DNA of 64,000 nt. Origin: Adiantum capillus-veneris (lineage: Eukaryota > Streptophyta > Polypodiopsida > Polypodiales > Pteridaceae). The stretch is taken from NCBI GenBank assembly GCA_014529385.2, contig CM043942.1, positions 51,214,774-51,278,773 of the forward strand, read 5' to 3'. The notes beneath the pieces are model-generated. The model made no database searches. It saw only the letters and a list, made by a program, of their open reading frames with translations, and had not been told where the DNA came from. Numbering within the stretch: the first letter of the stretch is position 1; each line of letters begins with the position of its first letter. The position numbers and the translations under genes are program-made. Of this stretch, positions 10,951-22,099 are shown piece by piece.

Positions 10951-12440
10951 GAATGTAAAAGACAAATGATTCTACACGCAAGACATTTAAATTACGTGGT
11001 GGACGTTTGTATCATTTAGGACTCAACAACACCTTACGATTATGCATAAGTCCGGAGGAGTACAATTGTTATCTTGTGGAAGCACATGTTCAAGGCTTAG
11101 CATTTCATTGCTCTCAAATGAAGACATACCAGTGCCTGAAATAGTTAGGAGTTTATTGGCCAATTATGAAAATTGATGTTCATATGTACGTCACCCAATG
11201 TGCAGCCTGTAGGACAAAACCATGGGTAGAAAATGCTACATTGTTTCAATAACAATTGCACCAAAATGGAGCCAGTACATAATTGACTACCTAACAACGA
11301 GCAAGTTTCCTAAAAATACCTCTAAGGCACAACAAAGAGCTATAGAAATCGAGGTTCAAGAGTTCACACTAATTGAAAATCAATTGTATAAGAGAGGAAA
11401 AGACAATCAGCTTAAGATATGTGCAATTGAAGAGATGTACTTGCAAATCCTAGGGCAAGCACATGGAGGAATCACTGGAGTCCATTTCTTGGGGGACAAG
11501 ACGATAAAAAATGTCTTAACCGTGGGAATTTGGTGGCCTACATTGTACATGAAAGCTACTGAATACGTAAAGAGATTTGATTCTTGTCAGCATTCCAAGG
11601 TCCCAATAAGGAGAGATGAGATGCCCTTACGGCCAATGATGGAAGCCAGAGAATTTGCTAAGTGGGGCATAGATTTTGTTGGACCAATTTCACCCTCCGC
11701 TTATCTCACTCCCAATATATCATTGTGGCTATAAACTATCTCACAAAATGGGTTGAAGCAAAGGCCACACAAAAAGCGGATGCAAGGACCACTGCATAGT
11801 TTCTATATAAAATATATATTTGTTAGATATGGCCTACCCATAGAATTTTTCAGTGGATCATGGCACACATTTCATTAGTGAAGTCATTGAAAACCTTTTA
11901 GATGGATTCATGGTAGTTCACAAGAAGTTTGTGCCATATCATCCACAAGCAAATGGATAGTTGAAAGCTACAAACAAAACTCTATGCACTGTCTTGACCA
12001 AAATAGTGTCTGATTCGCAAACCGATTGGGATCACAAGTTACACTCTACGTTGTGGGCTTATAGAGTAGCCTACAAAACCTCTATTGGAACAACACTATA
12101 CAACATGGACTTAACGCTATCTTGCCTATGGAATTCCTGATCCCAACACTATGGGTAGCTAAACAACTTGAATGGACGGGCCATGAATTATCTTCAAGGC
12201 TAGAGGACCTTGAAAAGCTGGATGAGCTTTGCTTAAAAGCTATAGATTCTATCTATGCTCTAAAAAGAAGGCAAAAAGAATTTTTCAATAAGCATGTACG
12301 CTCAAAAGAGTTTAAAACAAGAGACTATGTCCTGGTTTATACATTGCAACAACATGCTAAGAAACTTATAAAGCGAGGGATGGGACCCTTTGTGAATTAT
12401 CACCAAGTGGTGCCATCAAGCTTCTCATCTTTACAGCAAC
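10951..12440 (+). pseudogene. G2 integrase with two tandem zinc-binding modules
   Basis: A first zinc-binding module (about 11055-11215) reads SPEEYNCYLVEAHVQGLAFH, then LGVYWPIM and TQCAACR. A second (about 11380-11610) reads ENQLYKRGKDNQLK, GQAHGGITGVHFLGDKT, IWWPTLY and DSCQHSKVP. The catalytic core begins at [14 protein letters not shown], and the C-terminal region ends with DYVLVYTLQQHAKKLIKRGMG. The doubling of the module is shared with D. Broken. Confidence 0.7.
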
Positions 12441-12539
12441 AGACCTTAGTCTATATGCTCTTATTGCACAAGATGCTAGCTTTGATCAAAATCGAGTAAG
12501 ATATTTTGAAGCCAGATTCAATGTGACACATCATTAAGA

Positions 12540-13760
12540 ATGGTTCTCTACGTATTCACATACTGGTGGGTGGCAGAGTGAAGCTTGATGATGCCTATGA
12601 GCTCAAAATACATGGTGCTAAAGACATCAAGCTAGTCATGCAAAATGGCACATAATTCATAGTCAAAAATGTTAGACATGTTCCCAGGTCAACAAAATGT
12701 TTTGTATCTACTCGTCAACTTGATGACTTGGGGCACAACCACCAATTCAGAAGGCAAATTTTGTGATTTTTAGGGGTTTAAAACATGGAACGTTTTACTC
12801 TATGTTTGTTTTGTGTGTAAAAGAGGATTGTATATCCATAGATGAGCTTCCGTCTACTGAGTTATGGCATATCCACGTAGGCCATATGAGCCAAAAGGGA
12901 ATGAAAACACTAGCTCATTTTGGTTACTTTCCTGTGTGAAGTTATTCTGACTTTTCTATATGTGAGCACTCCATTTCTGGTAAACAAACTAGGTCCACCT
13001 CATCCCCATTGAATAGGAAGTGTATGCAGCCACTAGAGCTTGTGCATAGCAACATTTACAATCCTATGTAGACCAAGTCTCTAGGGGGAGCTAGCTATTT
13101 TTTGATTTTCATAGATGATTCCACTAGGAAGGTGTGGGTTGTCCTTTCCTATATGAGGATCAGGTCTTCTCTACTTTCGAGAAATTCTTAGCACTAGTAG
13201 AAAATCAATCTGGAAAGAAGTTTACTACAGCTTGAGGATTGATAATGGTGGAGAATATGTCTCCAAGGATTCAATAATTTCTATAGTAAGAGAGGTATTA
13301 AGAGGCAGCTTAGTGCACATTACACACCTAATCACAATGTAATTGCAGAAAGGATGAATCATACAATCAAAAGCGAGTCACAACCATGCTTTCTATGGAA
13401 AATTTGACTCAAACCTTTTGAGAAGAGGTAGTATTGGCAACAGTACATATTATCAATCAATCACCTAGTATGCCATTGAATTAATAGATTCTAGAGTATT
13501 TGCGGTTTGGAAAGAAACCACATTATGATCATTTGCGTGTCTTTGGATGTGAGGCATATGCACATGTGCCCAAAGAACTTCGAAAAAAACTAGACCCAAA
13601 GTCACACAAGTGCATTTTCCTTAGTTATGGTGTAGATGGAGGGATGGGATATCATCTTTGGCACCCAAAATCTTGCAAAGTAATTCACAGTTCACATTTT
13701 ATCTTCAATGAGTCAAAAATGCACAAAAAAACCTATCAAAGAGGTTGAGTATAGAAAAGT
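12540..13760 (+). pseudogene. K1 GAG-pre-integrase and integrase
   Basis: Fragments include NVRHVPRSTKCF and STRQLDDLG, then ELWHIHVGHMSQKGMKTLAH (GAG-pre-integrase His motif), then PLELVHSN (core start) and YTPNHNVIAERMN. The C-terminal piece at 13500-13748 has HLRVFGCEAYAHVPKELRKK and CIFLSYGVDGGMGYHLW. All are typical of copia integrase. Broken. Confidence 0.85.
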
Positions 13761-13929
13761 CACATTTAGGTTATTCCCTCATATTCTATGAAAACTCAGA
13801 AGCCTAGTGATGTACCTTCTACTAGTAGAGCCCCAATTGATAGGGCAAAGAGAAATTATTAGGCCTTGAGGTGATCTACTAGATCCTCATATTGACCTTA
13901 GCGATTTTAGCCAAGGTCGGGGGCTATGC

Positions 13930-14720
13930 CATGCTGACTGATTACAGTGAGCCATCTTGTTACAAAGAAGCCATGCAAATGGATGACAAGGTCCAGTGGG
14001 AGTAGTCCATTCAATCTGAGTGCAACTTGATTGTCACTAATGAGACATTGGACTTAGTTAAATTTCTATAAGGCAAGCATACCTTACCTTGCAAATGTGT
14101 AAAAGTTTACATCAAATAATCCACAGTCTAAGTACAAGACTCGATTGGTTGCTAAGGGATTCAACCAATAGAAGGGAGTGATTTTGACAAAAACTTCTCG
14201 CCCATAGTTAGGATGACTACATTGCATATAGTGCTTGGCCTAGTAGCCATTGAGGACATGGAACTTGTCCAAATAGATGTGAAGATAGCCTTTCTTCATG
14301 GGGATCTAGAAGAGGATGTTTACATGAAGCAACCTGAAGGTTTTGAACACCCTAGTAGGGAGGATCTTGTATGCAAACTCAAGAAAACACTTTGTGGCTT
14401 AAAACAGGGTTCAAGGCAATGGTATCAAAAGTTTGATGCATTTATGCGGTCCAAGGGTTTTAGAAGGAGTCAAGAGGATCACTGCTTGTATACACAGAAA
14501 CTTAGTGATGGTTCTTTGGTCATTCTCATTTTGTATGTAGATGGCATGCTCATTGTAGGAAAGTCCACTGAGGAGATTTCCAAATTAAAGTAAATATTGA
14601 ACAAAAACTTTGATATGAAGAATTTGGTTGAAGCAAATCATTTTCTTGGTATGAGTATCAAGAGAGACAAGAAAAGAAGCATTCTTATCACGTGAATTGT
14701 ATATCCACAAGGTCTTACAA
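13930..14720 (+). pseudogene. K1 reverse transcriptase
   Basis: The segment 14213-14593 has QIDVKIAFLHGDLEEDVYMK, GFEHPSREDLVCKLKKTLCG, LKQGSRQWYQKFD and ILYVDGMLIVG, the copia RT fingers, palm and catalytic box region. It is flanked by weaker upstream (SEPSCYKEAMQMDDKVQWE) and downstream (KRSILI) pieces. Broken. Confidence 0.85.
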
Positions 14721-14739
14721 CATTTCAATATGCAGGGGG

Positions 14740-15400
14740 GAATACAGTGAATAACCCACTACCATCATATTTGAAACTTAGCAAGGAAGATTCTCCTATG
14801 TCGGATGCTAATAGAGCAAAAATGGCAAGTGTGCCATACTCTTTGGTTGTAGGCAATCTAATGTATGATATGGTAGCTACAAGGCCAAACATTGAATTTG
14901 CAGTGGGAGTGGTTAGTTGATATATGGCTAACTGTACGCTTCAGTAATGGTGATGCATCTATTGTTGGTTACACAGATGCAGATTATGCGGGTTGCAGAG
15001 ACAATAAGAGATTTAAGTTTGGCTACATTTTCGTACTGTAGGAGGGGCCATTTCTTGGAGATCATCTCTCCAAGATTATATGTCTTCTTCCACAATAGAG
15101 GCTGAGTACGTTGTAGTGTCAAATGCCAACAAGGAAGCTATATGGTTGGGTCATCTAGTGGGAGATCTAGACATTTAGTAGGTTTCAATTTTTCATTGTG
15201 ATAGTCAGAGTGCCATTGCTTTGGCAAGAAGTTAAAACACATTGAGGTGAGGTAACATCTCATTTGAGATGCATTGACGAATAAGCGTTTCGAGCTTGTT
15301 AAGATACACATTGATGAAAACGTAGCAAATTCTCTTACGAAGAGCCTAGCTACGGAGCATTTTGTAATGTGCATCGATTTAATGGGTGTAGGATGAGCAA
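14740..15400 (+). pseudogene. K1 RNase H
   Basis: Plus-strand pieces include YSLVVGNLMYDMVATRPNIE, VGYTDADYAGCRDNKRF, SRLYVFFHNRG-like and IHIDENVANSLTKSLATEHF. These match the copia connection and RNase H end. The ORF stops just before a polypurine tract. Broken. Confidence 0.75.
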
Positions 15401-15478
15401 ATTTGAATAAGGGTGAAGCTGGCGTGCTTCATGGATGTACATACTAGTTTTAGTCACCACTTACGATCACATTGGACT

Positions 15479-15750
15479 TTAAGTGGGAGATTTTTGGGTA
15501 AAGGCCTTGTAGCTGGCTGCCCGGACACCCCCTACCCTCACTAACTCACTAACCCTTGTATTCCTTCTACATACAAAAAGAATAAAGGTGACACAAACAA
15601 ACATTGGCTGTGTGTTTCCCCCAAAGGCTTGGTCTCTCTCCTCTCCTCTTCTCCTTCCCCCTTCCTGCATGCTCACTAGCACGGGGATCCACTCCCCTCA
15701 CTAGTGATCTAAGATCTTAGATAGAGCAAACGACTCTGGTCACACTTGGA
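15479..15750 (+). repeat. K1 polypurine tract and probable 3' LTR
   Basis: TTAAGTGGGAGA at about 15479-15490 is the typical copia polypurine tract just after RNase H. The following 250 bp or so has no coding signal and is a probable 3' LTR. I cannot fix its end because no matching 5' LTR is in the window. Confidence 0.45.
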
Positions 15751-17945
15751 GCCAAAAGAGATTTGGGTAAGGATGAAGTTTGGACATCTAAACCAGCAAC
15801 AAAGAAGCAAAAGCTCATCAAAAAGTTATGGGATCAGCTTAGTGCTCGCAATAGTAAGAAAATGGCCGCCACATCAATAGTTGAGAAAACAACAGAATCT
15901 ACTTTTGAAAAAGCTCTTGGAACATTTGAGGCAATAGTAATTGTGTTGCAAGGCACCAACCCAAAGACTTCAATTAGATTGTAGAAGAGTCCAAAGCACC
16001 TCTAAACAGCCCATTGTTGTCACCTCCACTATCATTGAAACATCAATGGATAGGTTATAGGCACTCCAAATGAATAAACTGGTAGAAAGTAGGGTCATGG
16101 ACACATCTTGGAAGCTACCAGTTTCATATAAAAGCCTAGTAATTACATACAAAGTTGATAAGTTAGATCCAAAGACTATTACAAATAGCTATGTAGTGAT
16201 GATCCATACAGGTTGGAACACTATAGTAAATTCCATTGATTAGATGATGCAAGCCTAGTCTTCTATCAAGCAATGTCTGACATAACCTGTATTGAGGCGA
16301 AATTGGAAAGAGAGGTCCTCAAGTCTGAAAAACAAAGGAAAGATATCATTTCAAAGAAAGAATATTTAAGTAATGTAGAATGTAGACATGAGCAGGATCA
16401 CAATACCATCAAGGCACTTCAACAATAGGTGGAATAGATAAAGACCCAAAACTCCACTCTGAGTGCGGATAAGTGGAGACTAACCAAGGATATGAGTATG
16501 GAGAGGGTGCAGTTAGACCAAAAGAATACTTATAGTCTGCAATAGTTTAAAGGAAGTGCATATTGTATTGAAACAATCTATCCTCAATAAATGCATTTAC
16601 CAATCCATGGAGGATATATCTGATACTGATGGAAATCTCACTTTGAATTTTGAAGACTTGGAAAATCGGGTGATTACCATAAAGGAGGATTCAAAAGAGA
16701 AAACTTTAGTTTATACTGTCACATTTGCCAATGAAGCCCTCATTGAACATCTAACTCACAATGTGGATGAGGATAAAGAAGATGAAGATGATGAGTAGGA
16801 TAAAGATAGGGAGACTGGGGCGGGAGTTTTAGATAAGAAGGATGATGACGATGTCCAATCCCCTCCACCTCCTCCAGCTTCGAGCTCGGCAACAGGGGCA
16901 ACAAATTCAACACCACGCATGAAGGAACCAAGGGTACCACCACATACCAATCAGCTAAGCAAGGGAAACATCAGGGTAACCACCATAACCAACAAGGACA
17001 ACGGAAGGCTACACTGGATCTCCCTCTAGTAGGTGAGCAGTAGAGTAGGGCACTGAGAAAAGTGGAGAAAGGGAAGGCAAGGTTGATTGAGATGAATGTC
17101 AATCCAGACTACTCTAATCAATGTTTAATCTTGAACAAGAGCCTACATCAAGAGAAAGCCCTTCAAATCCAAAATTCCTTGCATGATGATGATATGTATT
17201 TGGATCTGGAGATGATTTTTGTGGGGGAAAGGAGGATGATTGAGCAGTGTTATATTATTAGTTACCATGAATAGCCATCCTCTAGACTACACCCAGGTCG
17301 GAATGTGATTTAGGTTTTGGATAGGGTTCCAAAATTTGTGCTGACAAAAGATGATATGGTGGTGATCCCTCACGCTCAATAAATAACTACGATGAATGTG
17401 CACAGCTTGGGTATCCAATTGGAGATGCTACTAGGAAATAGGTTGTCTTATAAGTGTATGAAGGATATCAAATTAGAGATGCGGGCTCTATTGACTAAGA
17501 TGTAGATTGCAAACGGCTGTTGCATTAGAAATTCACAATTTTTTTGGAGAAAAATGTATCCAGCAGTAGAGGCCTTAAAGTGAGAATGAGTCTCAGAGAA
17601 TAGGTTTTCACCTGGTTTGTATTTTGAGAAGATGATGCAACAAGAGAACCACATAGTCCTGAACTACATTGAAGTAGTACTTGATTCTCCTATGCTAATG
17701 TATGCTTTTCCAATGAAGGAGGATGAACTTCCTAGGTTTTACCCGGTGTTATACCCCAAGTAAAATGAAGCAACTGATCAACATCGATATATCAAAATTA
17801 TAGATCAAATCAGAGAATAGTATGAGTAGAGGAAGGCATTGTGGGTAGCCTGGAAGAATGTGTTGAATGAGTGTCAAAAATGAAAGACGACCAATCAACT
17901 TCAAAGAAATGATGACGCAATGGTAGAGCCAGATTGGCATGCTGA
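15751..17945 (+). pseudogene. Degenerate coding-like region of unknown element
   Basis: Plus-strand open pieces at 15763-15984, 16250-16540, 16556-16798 and 17062-17274 give Lys/Glu-rich peptides such as EAKLEREVLKSEKQRKDIIS, which look like a coiled coil. Later pieces include EMLLGNRLSYKCMKDIKLEM. Acidic and Pro/Ser-rich stretches occur near 16780-16950. The character resembles D's accessory coiled-coil protein, but I see no direct alignment. No RT, integrase or LTR. Probably part of a decayed element. Confidence 0.35.
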
Positions 17946-19110
17946 TTAAGTATACCAATGAATTGCTCCAATTCTCAATGAAAGCCTCAAAAATCTTGCA
18001 ACAAAGCAAGCTCTGAACTCCAATTTAGAGAGATGGCGGCTCCTTTCATAAGTTTTCTTTTCTCTTTGAAACCTCACCTTCTTTTGTTGAGGTTCTTCTT
18101 GGTGTGTAGCTATCGCTTTCTTCTTCATCTCTTCAATTCTTGCTTGCCTTTCCTCATTGTCCAAGATCTCACTGCTATGAGCTTCATGAGAGCTTTCTGC
18201 AGATTCTTCGTCTAACTTATATACTCTCTTTGATGACCGTGTGGTTCTGAGAGAAGGTTGGGAGGAAACGATCCATGTGTTCTGATGTGGGTCTGGCGTC
18301 AAATTGTCGGTCATGCCAATAGCATGAGATGCTATTCTTGTTAGTACTTCAAGCACGTCCAGATATATGTGATTTTACCTTATTTCTTTGTGCCCTTGAG
18401 CATTGTGAGCACATATTGCGCATGATCAATTGGCTGCTTGGTTGTTGACCTCAACACTTGGGTGAAGGTGATCGCAACCGCATGGTTTGGGTAGTGTATC
18501 GTGGTAGTCTCTTTGATAAAAAGTGGAAGTGTTGATGGTATAGGCGTGTTGTTTCTTCCACTTGCCTTTGGGTCAAGTCGAAAAAAGTTACAACAGCAAT
18601 CTCCTTGGTGAATGTGCCTGTTGTCTTTCTGTTTCGGCGGGCGTGCATCATCATACCTTCAATTGGCAGCTTCAGTGCCTTAGCCACTATCTCTTTGGTG
18701 ATTACTACTTCAAATTTTTTCCCTTGTTGGTCAGTGATTTGGGCTGACCCATCCTCTTTGATTGTGGACAGTAGCTCATATGCTTCCTGGAAATCTACAC
18801 CGCATGGTTCCTGGTCGTATAAGTCCTTGAGGCCCAGCCTTTGGTTGGCTTCTTTTGTGTTTGGCTTGGCAGCTACATCATATATTTTCTTTGGTAGCAT
18901 TTGCAGCTCTACCTGGTGTCCTTCTTCACTCTTAAACCCGCCTGTGAAAACCGCGGTGTTGTTCTCTTCAAGCTGTTCCCTTGACTAGTATGCTGCCTTG
19001 GCCGTCTTTACTGAACTTGGGACAAGTTGGTAGGGTGGCAGCTCTTGCAACTTCTCTTTTTGGGACACCCTTTTCTTGGCCTTCTTGGCAGCTTGCATTG
19101 CTCCTGTTAG
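17946..19110 (-). pseudogene. Relic of the gypsy accessory protein also found in D
   Basis: Minus-strand segments (19110-18451 and 18356-17946) align with D's first accessory ORF (45155-46219). Shared patterns include GVDFQEAYELLSTIKEDGS versus GIDFKRVQHLIETIQEDGT, VVITKEIVAKALKLPIEG versus IQITKEIIKEALKLSDQG, SKRLPRYTT versus SKRPPRYTT, and EVLTRIASHAIGM versus EVLTRIIYQAIGA. The similarity shows the protein belongs to a family and is not unique to D. It lies isolated here on the strand opposite to its neighbours. Broken. Confidence 0.7.
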
Positions 19111-19439
19111 GGGAATACAATACCAATGTTAGTAAATTCTGCAAGTTTCTCTCTAAAATGCCTTGAGAGTCTGAATTGCTAACAGATGATGTCCATTTTA
19201 TGAAGTCTCAAGGTCATTGCCTCTATACAAAGAAAGCTATAGATGCTAGTCCCTGCTAGTCTATTGATTTTGATCCTTTATGTGTATGGCATGCTCATAA
19301 CTTGGAAATACATCCTTGAGGCAGATGCATTGAAGGAAAAGTAACACGAGAACTTTGACAACAAACCATATTCATGTGGGACAAGGCAAAGAATGTTCTT
19401 TACTAGTCAAAAAAGAGTACCCTTTTGTGTATTGAAGTG

Positions 19440-19451
19440 TTTTTTTTTTTT

Positions 19452-19492
<41 letters not shown>
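19440..19492. repeat. Homopolymer junction, about T22 then G31
   Basis: About 22 T are followed without interruption by about 31 G, inside the old copia relic. Such a pair is unusual in genomic DNA and could be a real slippage product or a sequencing/assembly artefact. Confidence 0.9.
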
Positions 19493-19494
<2 letters not shown>

Positions 19495-19692
19495 CGATTT
19501 CTACTTCATTCATTCCTTTATTGACGAAACTCGCCTAAGGAAAATGTCCCATATTTTGTCATATAAGGAATGAGATGACCAGGATTCCATATGCATGTAT
19601 TGTTGGTTCTTTGATGTATGCCATATTGGGACTTTTACAAACATTGCATTTGTAGTGGGAGTTGTAAGCAAGTTTGTGAACATTTTGGAAAG

Positions 19693-19707
19693 AACCATTT
19701 TAAGGCC
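19693..19707 (+). repeat. LINE target-site duplication, left copy
   Basis: AACCATTTTAAGGCC, 15 bp, is repeated exactly at 26582-26596. The two copies bracket the LINE, and copia-relic sequence continues on both outer sides. Length fits target-primed reverse transcription by an L1-type element. Confidence 0.92.
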
Positions 19708-19754
19708 AACAACTATTGTGTAGCCATACCAAGAGTCTATTGCTCGCTACTGTT

Positions 19755-19807
19755 GCACGCTCCCCCCCCCCCCCCCTGCTGCACCTTCGCTGCCCCCTCC
19801 TCCCCCT

Positions 19808-19838
<31 letters not shown>

Positions 19839-20110
19839 GCCCTCCCGCTTCCTCCAGCCCGTGCACTGACCCCCCTCCGCTTCGCCCCGCCACCCCCCCC
19901 CCCCCCCCCCCCCCCCGCCGCTGCCTTCCCCCCTTCCCTCCAGCCCGTCCGTTGCCCTCCCCCCCTCCCTGGCCGCTTCTCCCCCCACCCCGCCTGCAGC
20001 CTCTTGTCTCTCGCTCGCGCTCTCTCCTCCCCCCCCCCCCCCCCCCCCCCCCCCCCCATCGTCCTCACTGTTCCTGAAGGTCTTCTACACCTGGCTCTGT
20101 AGCATTTCTT
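19755..20110 (+). promoter_or_regulatory. LINE 5' region with long C homopolymers
   Basis: Four long pure C runs lie at about 19762-19777, 19810-19836, 19891-19916 and 20031-20057, separated by C/T-rich sequence. L1-type elements carry an internal promoter in the 5' untranslated region, so this is the expected place for it; the promoter role is inference. Long open frames here encode only poly-Pro or poly-Gly runs and are not genes. Confidence 0.6.
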
Positions 20111-20185
20111 CTTCGAACGAGTGCTCGGCGTACTCGGTTGCAGACTTCCTTCACCGTCCGCTTCTTCGACTCAGCAGTAGACACA

Positions 20186-22099
20186 GATGGAGGCTCCAGC
20201 TCCTCCACAGAGGAACTCGCCTGAAGCCCCCTCGCCCGTCCCCGCTGAGCCCACCATTTGACTTGCTCTTTCACCGACAGAGCAAGCGAGCCTTGCCGCA
20301 GAGGTAGAGCGCTTGCGGGCGACTTCTGTCATCTGCAAGGTTCTCGACACCCATCCTAGTAGAGGAGAGCTGCGAGATCTTCTCCAGGCCCACCTTCTCG
20401 CAGAGGTGGGAAAGATCTTGGATGTCCAGATTCTCGGACGGGGGTACTACCAGATTGAGTTTGAGACTTCCGAGATGGCCTCCAAGGTCATAGCTATGAG
20501 TCCACTGGCCATCCGATCATCACGCGCCCACTTTCTCCGGTGGCGACATGGTTTTGACACAACTTTGCATGTGCTCGTAGAGGAGGCAGACATCCCCATC
20601 TCAGTTTGCTTTCCGGGTTTACGGAGGGAGTACCTTCCACTTCTCTCCAAGATTGGCTCCGCCATCAGGACTGTCCTGGAGACACCTCGTACGGCAACAT
20701 TAGTAGTTTCCAAGGCGGCTGGCATCCCTTCAATTCGAGTTTTGGTCAGAGATACCCACACGCTCCCGAAGGTCATCCTTCTGCCTCGGTGAGTGGGGGT
20801 TGGTTTAGACAGAGTGTGGAGTACTCGGGTCTCCCGAACCAGTGCTTCATTTGCAGACAGATGGGCCACCTAGCGAAGGCCTGTCCACGGAGGAGGCCAC
20901 GACCTGCACCTCAGCCTCAGCGCAAGCCTTCCAAGGCTGGGCCGCAGCCACAGCCAGCGGCACAGCGCACAGATTCAGAGCCATACTCCGAGCTTGGGGC
21001 TCCAGCAGAGGAGGGGTGGCAGCAAGCCCGTGGTCGTCGACGCCAGGGGCCACAGCGACAGCCTGACACTCAGAGTGGCCCTCAGGTGCCTACTCAGCAG
21101 CAGTGGGTTCCCACGGGGAACCGCTTTGGTCCTCTTGAGCAGGAGGAGCCCCCTACGCCAGCCTCCACCTCAGCTTCACCCTCGCCAACCGCCCCACCTT
21201 CAAATTTCCCCTCCTCCTCCACATCCCCTCCCCCGCCCTCTGCTCCCGCCTACTCCCTCCTCGCCCTCCTGTCTCTGTCACCCACCCACCCCGCTTCTCT
21301 TCTCCTCCCCCGCCCCCCCCCAGCTCCTTCTCCCCCTCCTCCTGCTCCAGTACCACAGTCGACTCAGGATACTGGTCCCTCACCGACGGCTAGGAGATCT
21401 CTTGGCAGCGCCTTTGCCACGAGTCGCCTAGCGAGAGAGGGTCAGCCCTTCTTGCGGCCCCCTCTGCAGATTCAGACATCTTCCCTTGCAGCTATCCCTC
21501 GTGGTCTGACGAGCATTGACCTCCGATGCCGCTGGGATTTCTTCGACTACGGGTTCACTCGCTTCCTCGGTGATTCCGCAGCAGACCACGAGGCAGCCTG
21601 CTTCAGGGTCCACGCTTTGTTCCTCGCCGCTAGGGGAACAGAGGCCTTGGACTCAGCATTTGGTTTCTCCTTCCCCCTCTGTGGGAGGACCGAGACAGAG
21701 TGGTCCCTAGACTCAATGGTGGGATGGTTGCATACACAGGTTCTCGAGTTCTCTCACCACATGGGAGAACTTGGAGTTATAGATTTGCTGCAGACTTTGT
21801 GGCCTCTGGCCAAGTTTGCGGTGACACCCCCACACAGACTCAGCAGATGTAGGCACATTGTGGTGTACTTTTTTGCTGATACGCAGTGTTTGCCTTGCTA
21901 TGTATACATTCATGAGGACTCCTGGACAGAGAAGGTTGCTTTACGCACGGATCGATCTGCTTGGGCTTGGGCCAGGCACTCACTGCAGTCTCGCCTATCT
22001 AGAGGACGCTCGGATGCAGATTACTCCCCATCCAAGCCAGCCTCAAAGATAGCCCATCTTGCTACTGCGGCAGCATCTGTTCTCTATCGCTCCCCATGA
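20186..22099 (+). pseudogene. LINE ORF1, gag-like nucleic-acid-binding protein
   Basis: A likely start is the ATG at 20186 (MEAPAPPQRNSPEAP); the reading frame changes before about 20300. The segment 20264-20792 carries a DUF4283-like region (LLAEVGKILDVQILGRGYYQ, then FLRWRHGFDTT and ADIPISVCFPGLRREYLPL). The frame changes again near 20790, giving 20800-22099 with a CCHC knuckle QCFICRQMGHLAKACPRRR at about 20840. Then follows a Gln/Pro/Ser-rich linker (about 20900-21420) and a C-terminal region of roughly 220 residues that I do not recognise. This layout is that of plant L1 ORF1, which coats element RNA. Two frame changes make it a pseudogene. The stop TGA at 22097-22099 overlaps the ORF2 start. 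Confidence 0.8.

Larger units (their letters stand above)
8880..12480 (+). mobile_element. G2: decayed Ty3/gypsy remnant, plus strand
   Basis: Plus-strand translation in fragments gives a pol lead-in (GVDPTICQHTIP near 9520), RT, RNase H, two zinc-binding modules and integrase. The order and wording follow element D closely; for example TCCTACGATGGGCC and the AAATAGACTT stretch at about 9350-9385 match D at 37886-37920. G2 is therefore an older relative of D. No LTR of its own is visible: E1 adjoins on the left and copia K1 on the right. Heavily broken (more than fifteen interruptions). The part at 8880-9340 carries only weak similarity to D's gag-pol linker. Confidence 0.8.
12481..15750 (+). 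mobile_element. K1: decayed Ty1/copia element, plus strand
   Basis: Copia order is visible on the plus strand: GAG-pre-integrase, integrase, RT, RNase H, polypurine tract, LTR-like end. It lacks a recognisable gag and 5' LTR, because the left side is joined directly to the integrase end of G2 near 12480. Heavily broken (more than fifteen interruptions). Confidence 0.85.
19150..19707 (+). pseudogene. Old copia RT relic, left part (split by the LINE)
   Basis: Weak plus-strand copia signals are seen: QGHCLYTKKA, ILYVYGMLIT-like text near 19270, and MTRIPYACIVGSLMYA near 19575-19625, a typical end-of-RT phrase. The relic continues at 26597 after the LINE. It is very degraded. Confidence 0.6.

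Noticed and set aside
18605-18988. Plus-strand open frame of 127 codons
   Set aside because: Shadow of the minus-strand accessory-protein relic, which has clear similarity to D.
19700-20102. Poly-Pro and poly-Gly open frames on both strands
   Set aside because: They come from C homopolymers in the LINE 5' region; no conserved domain.
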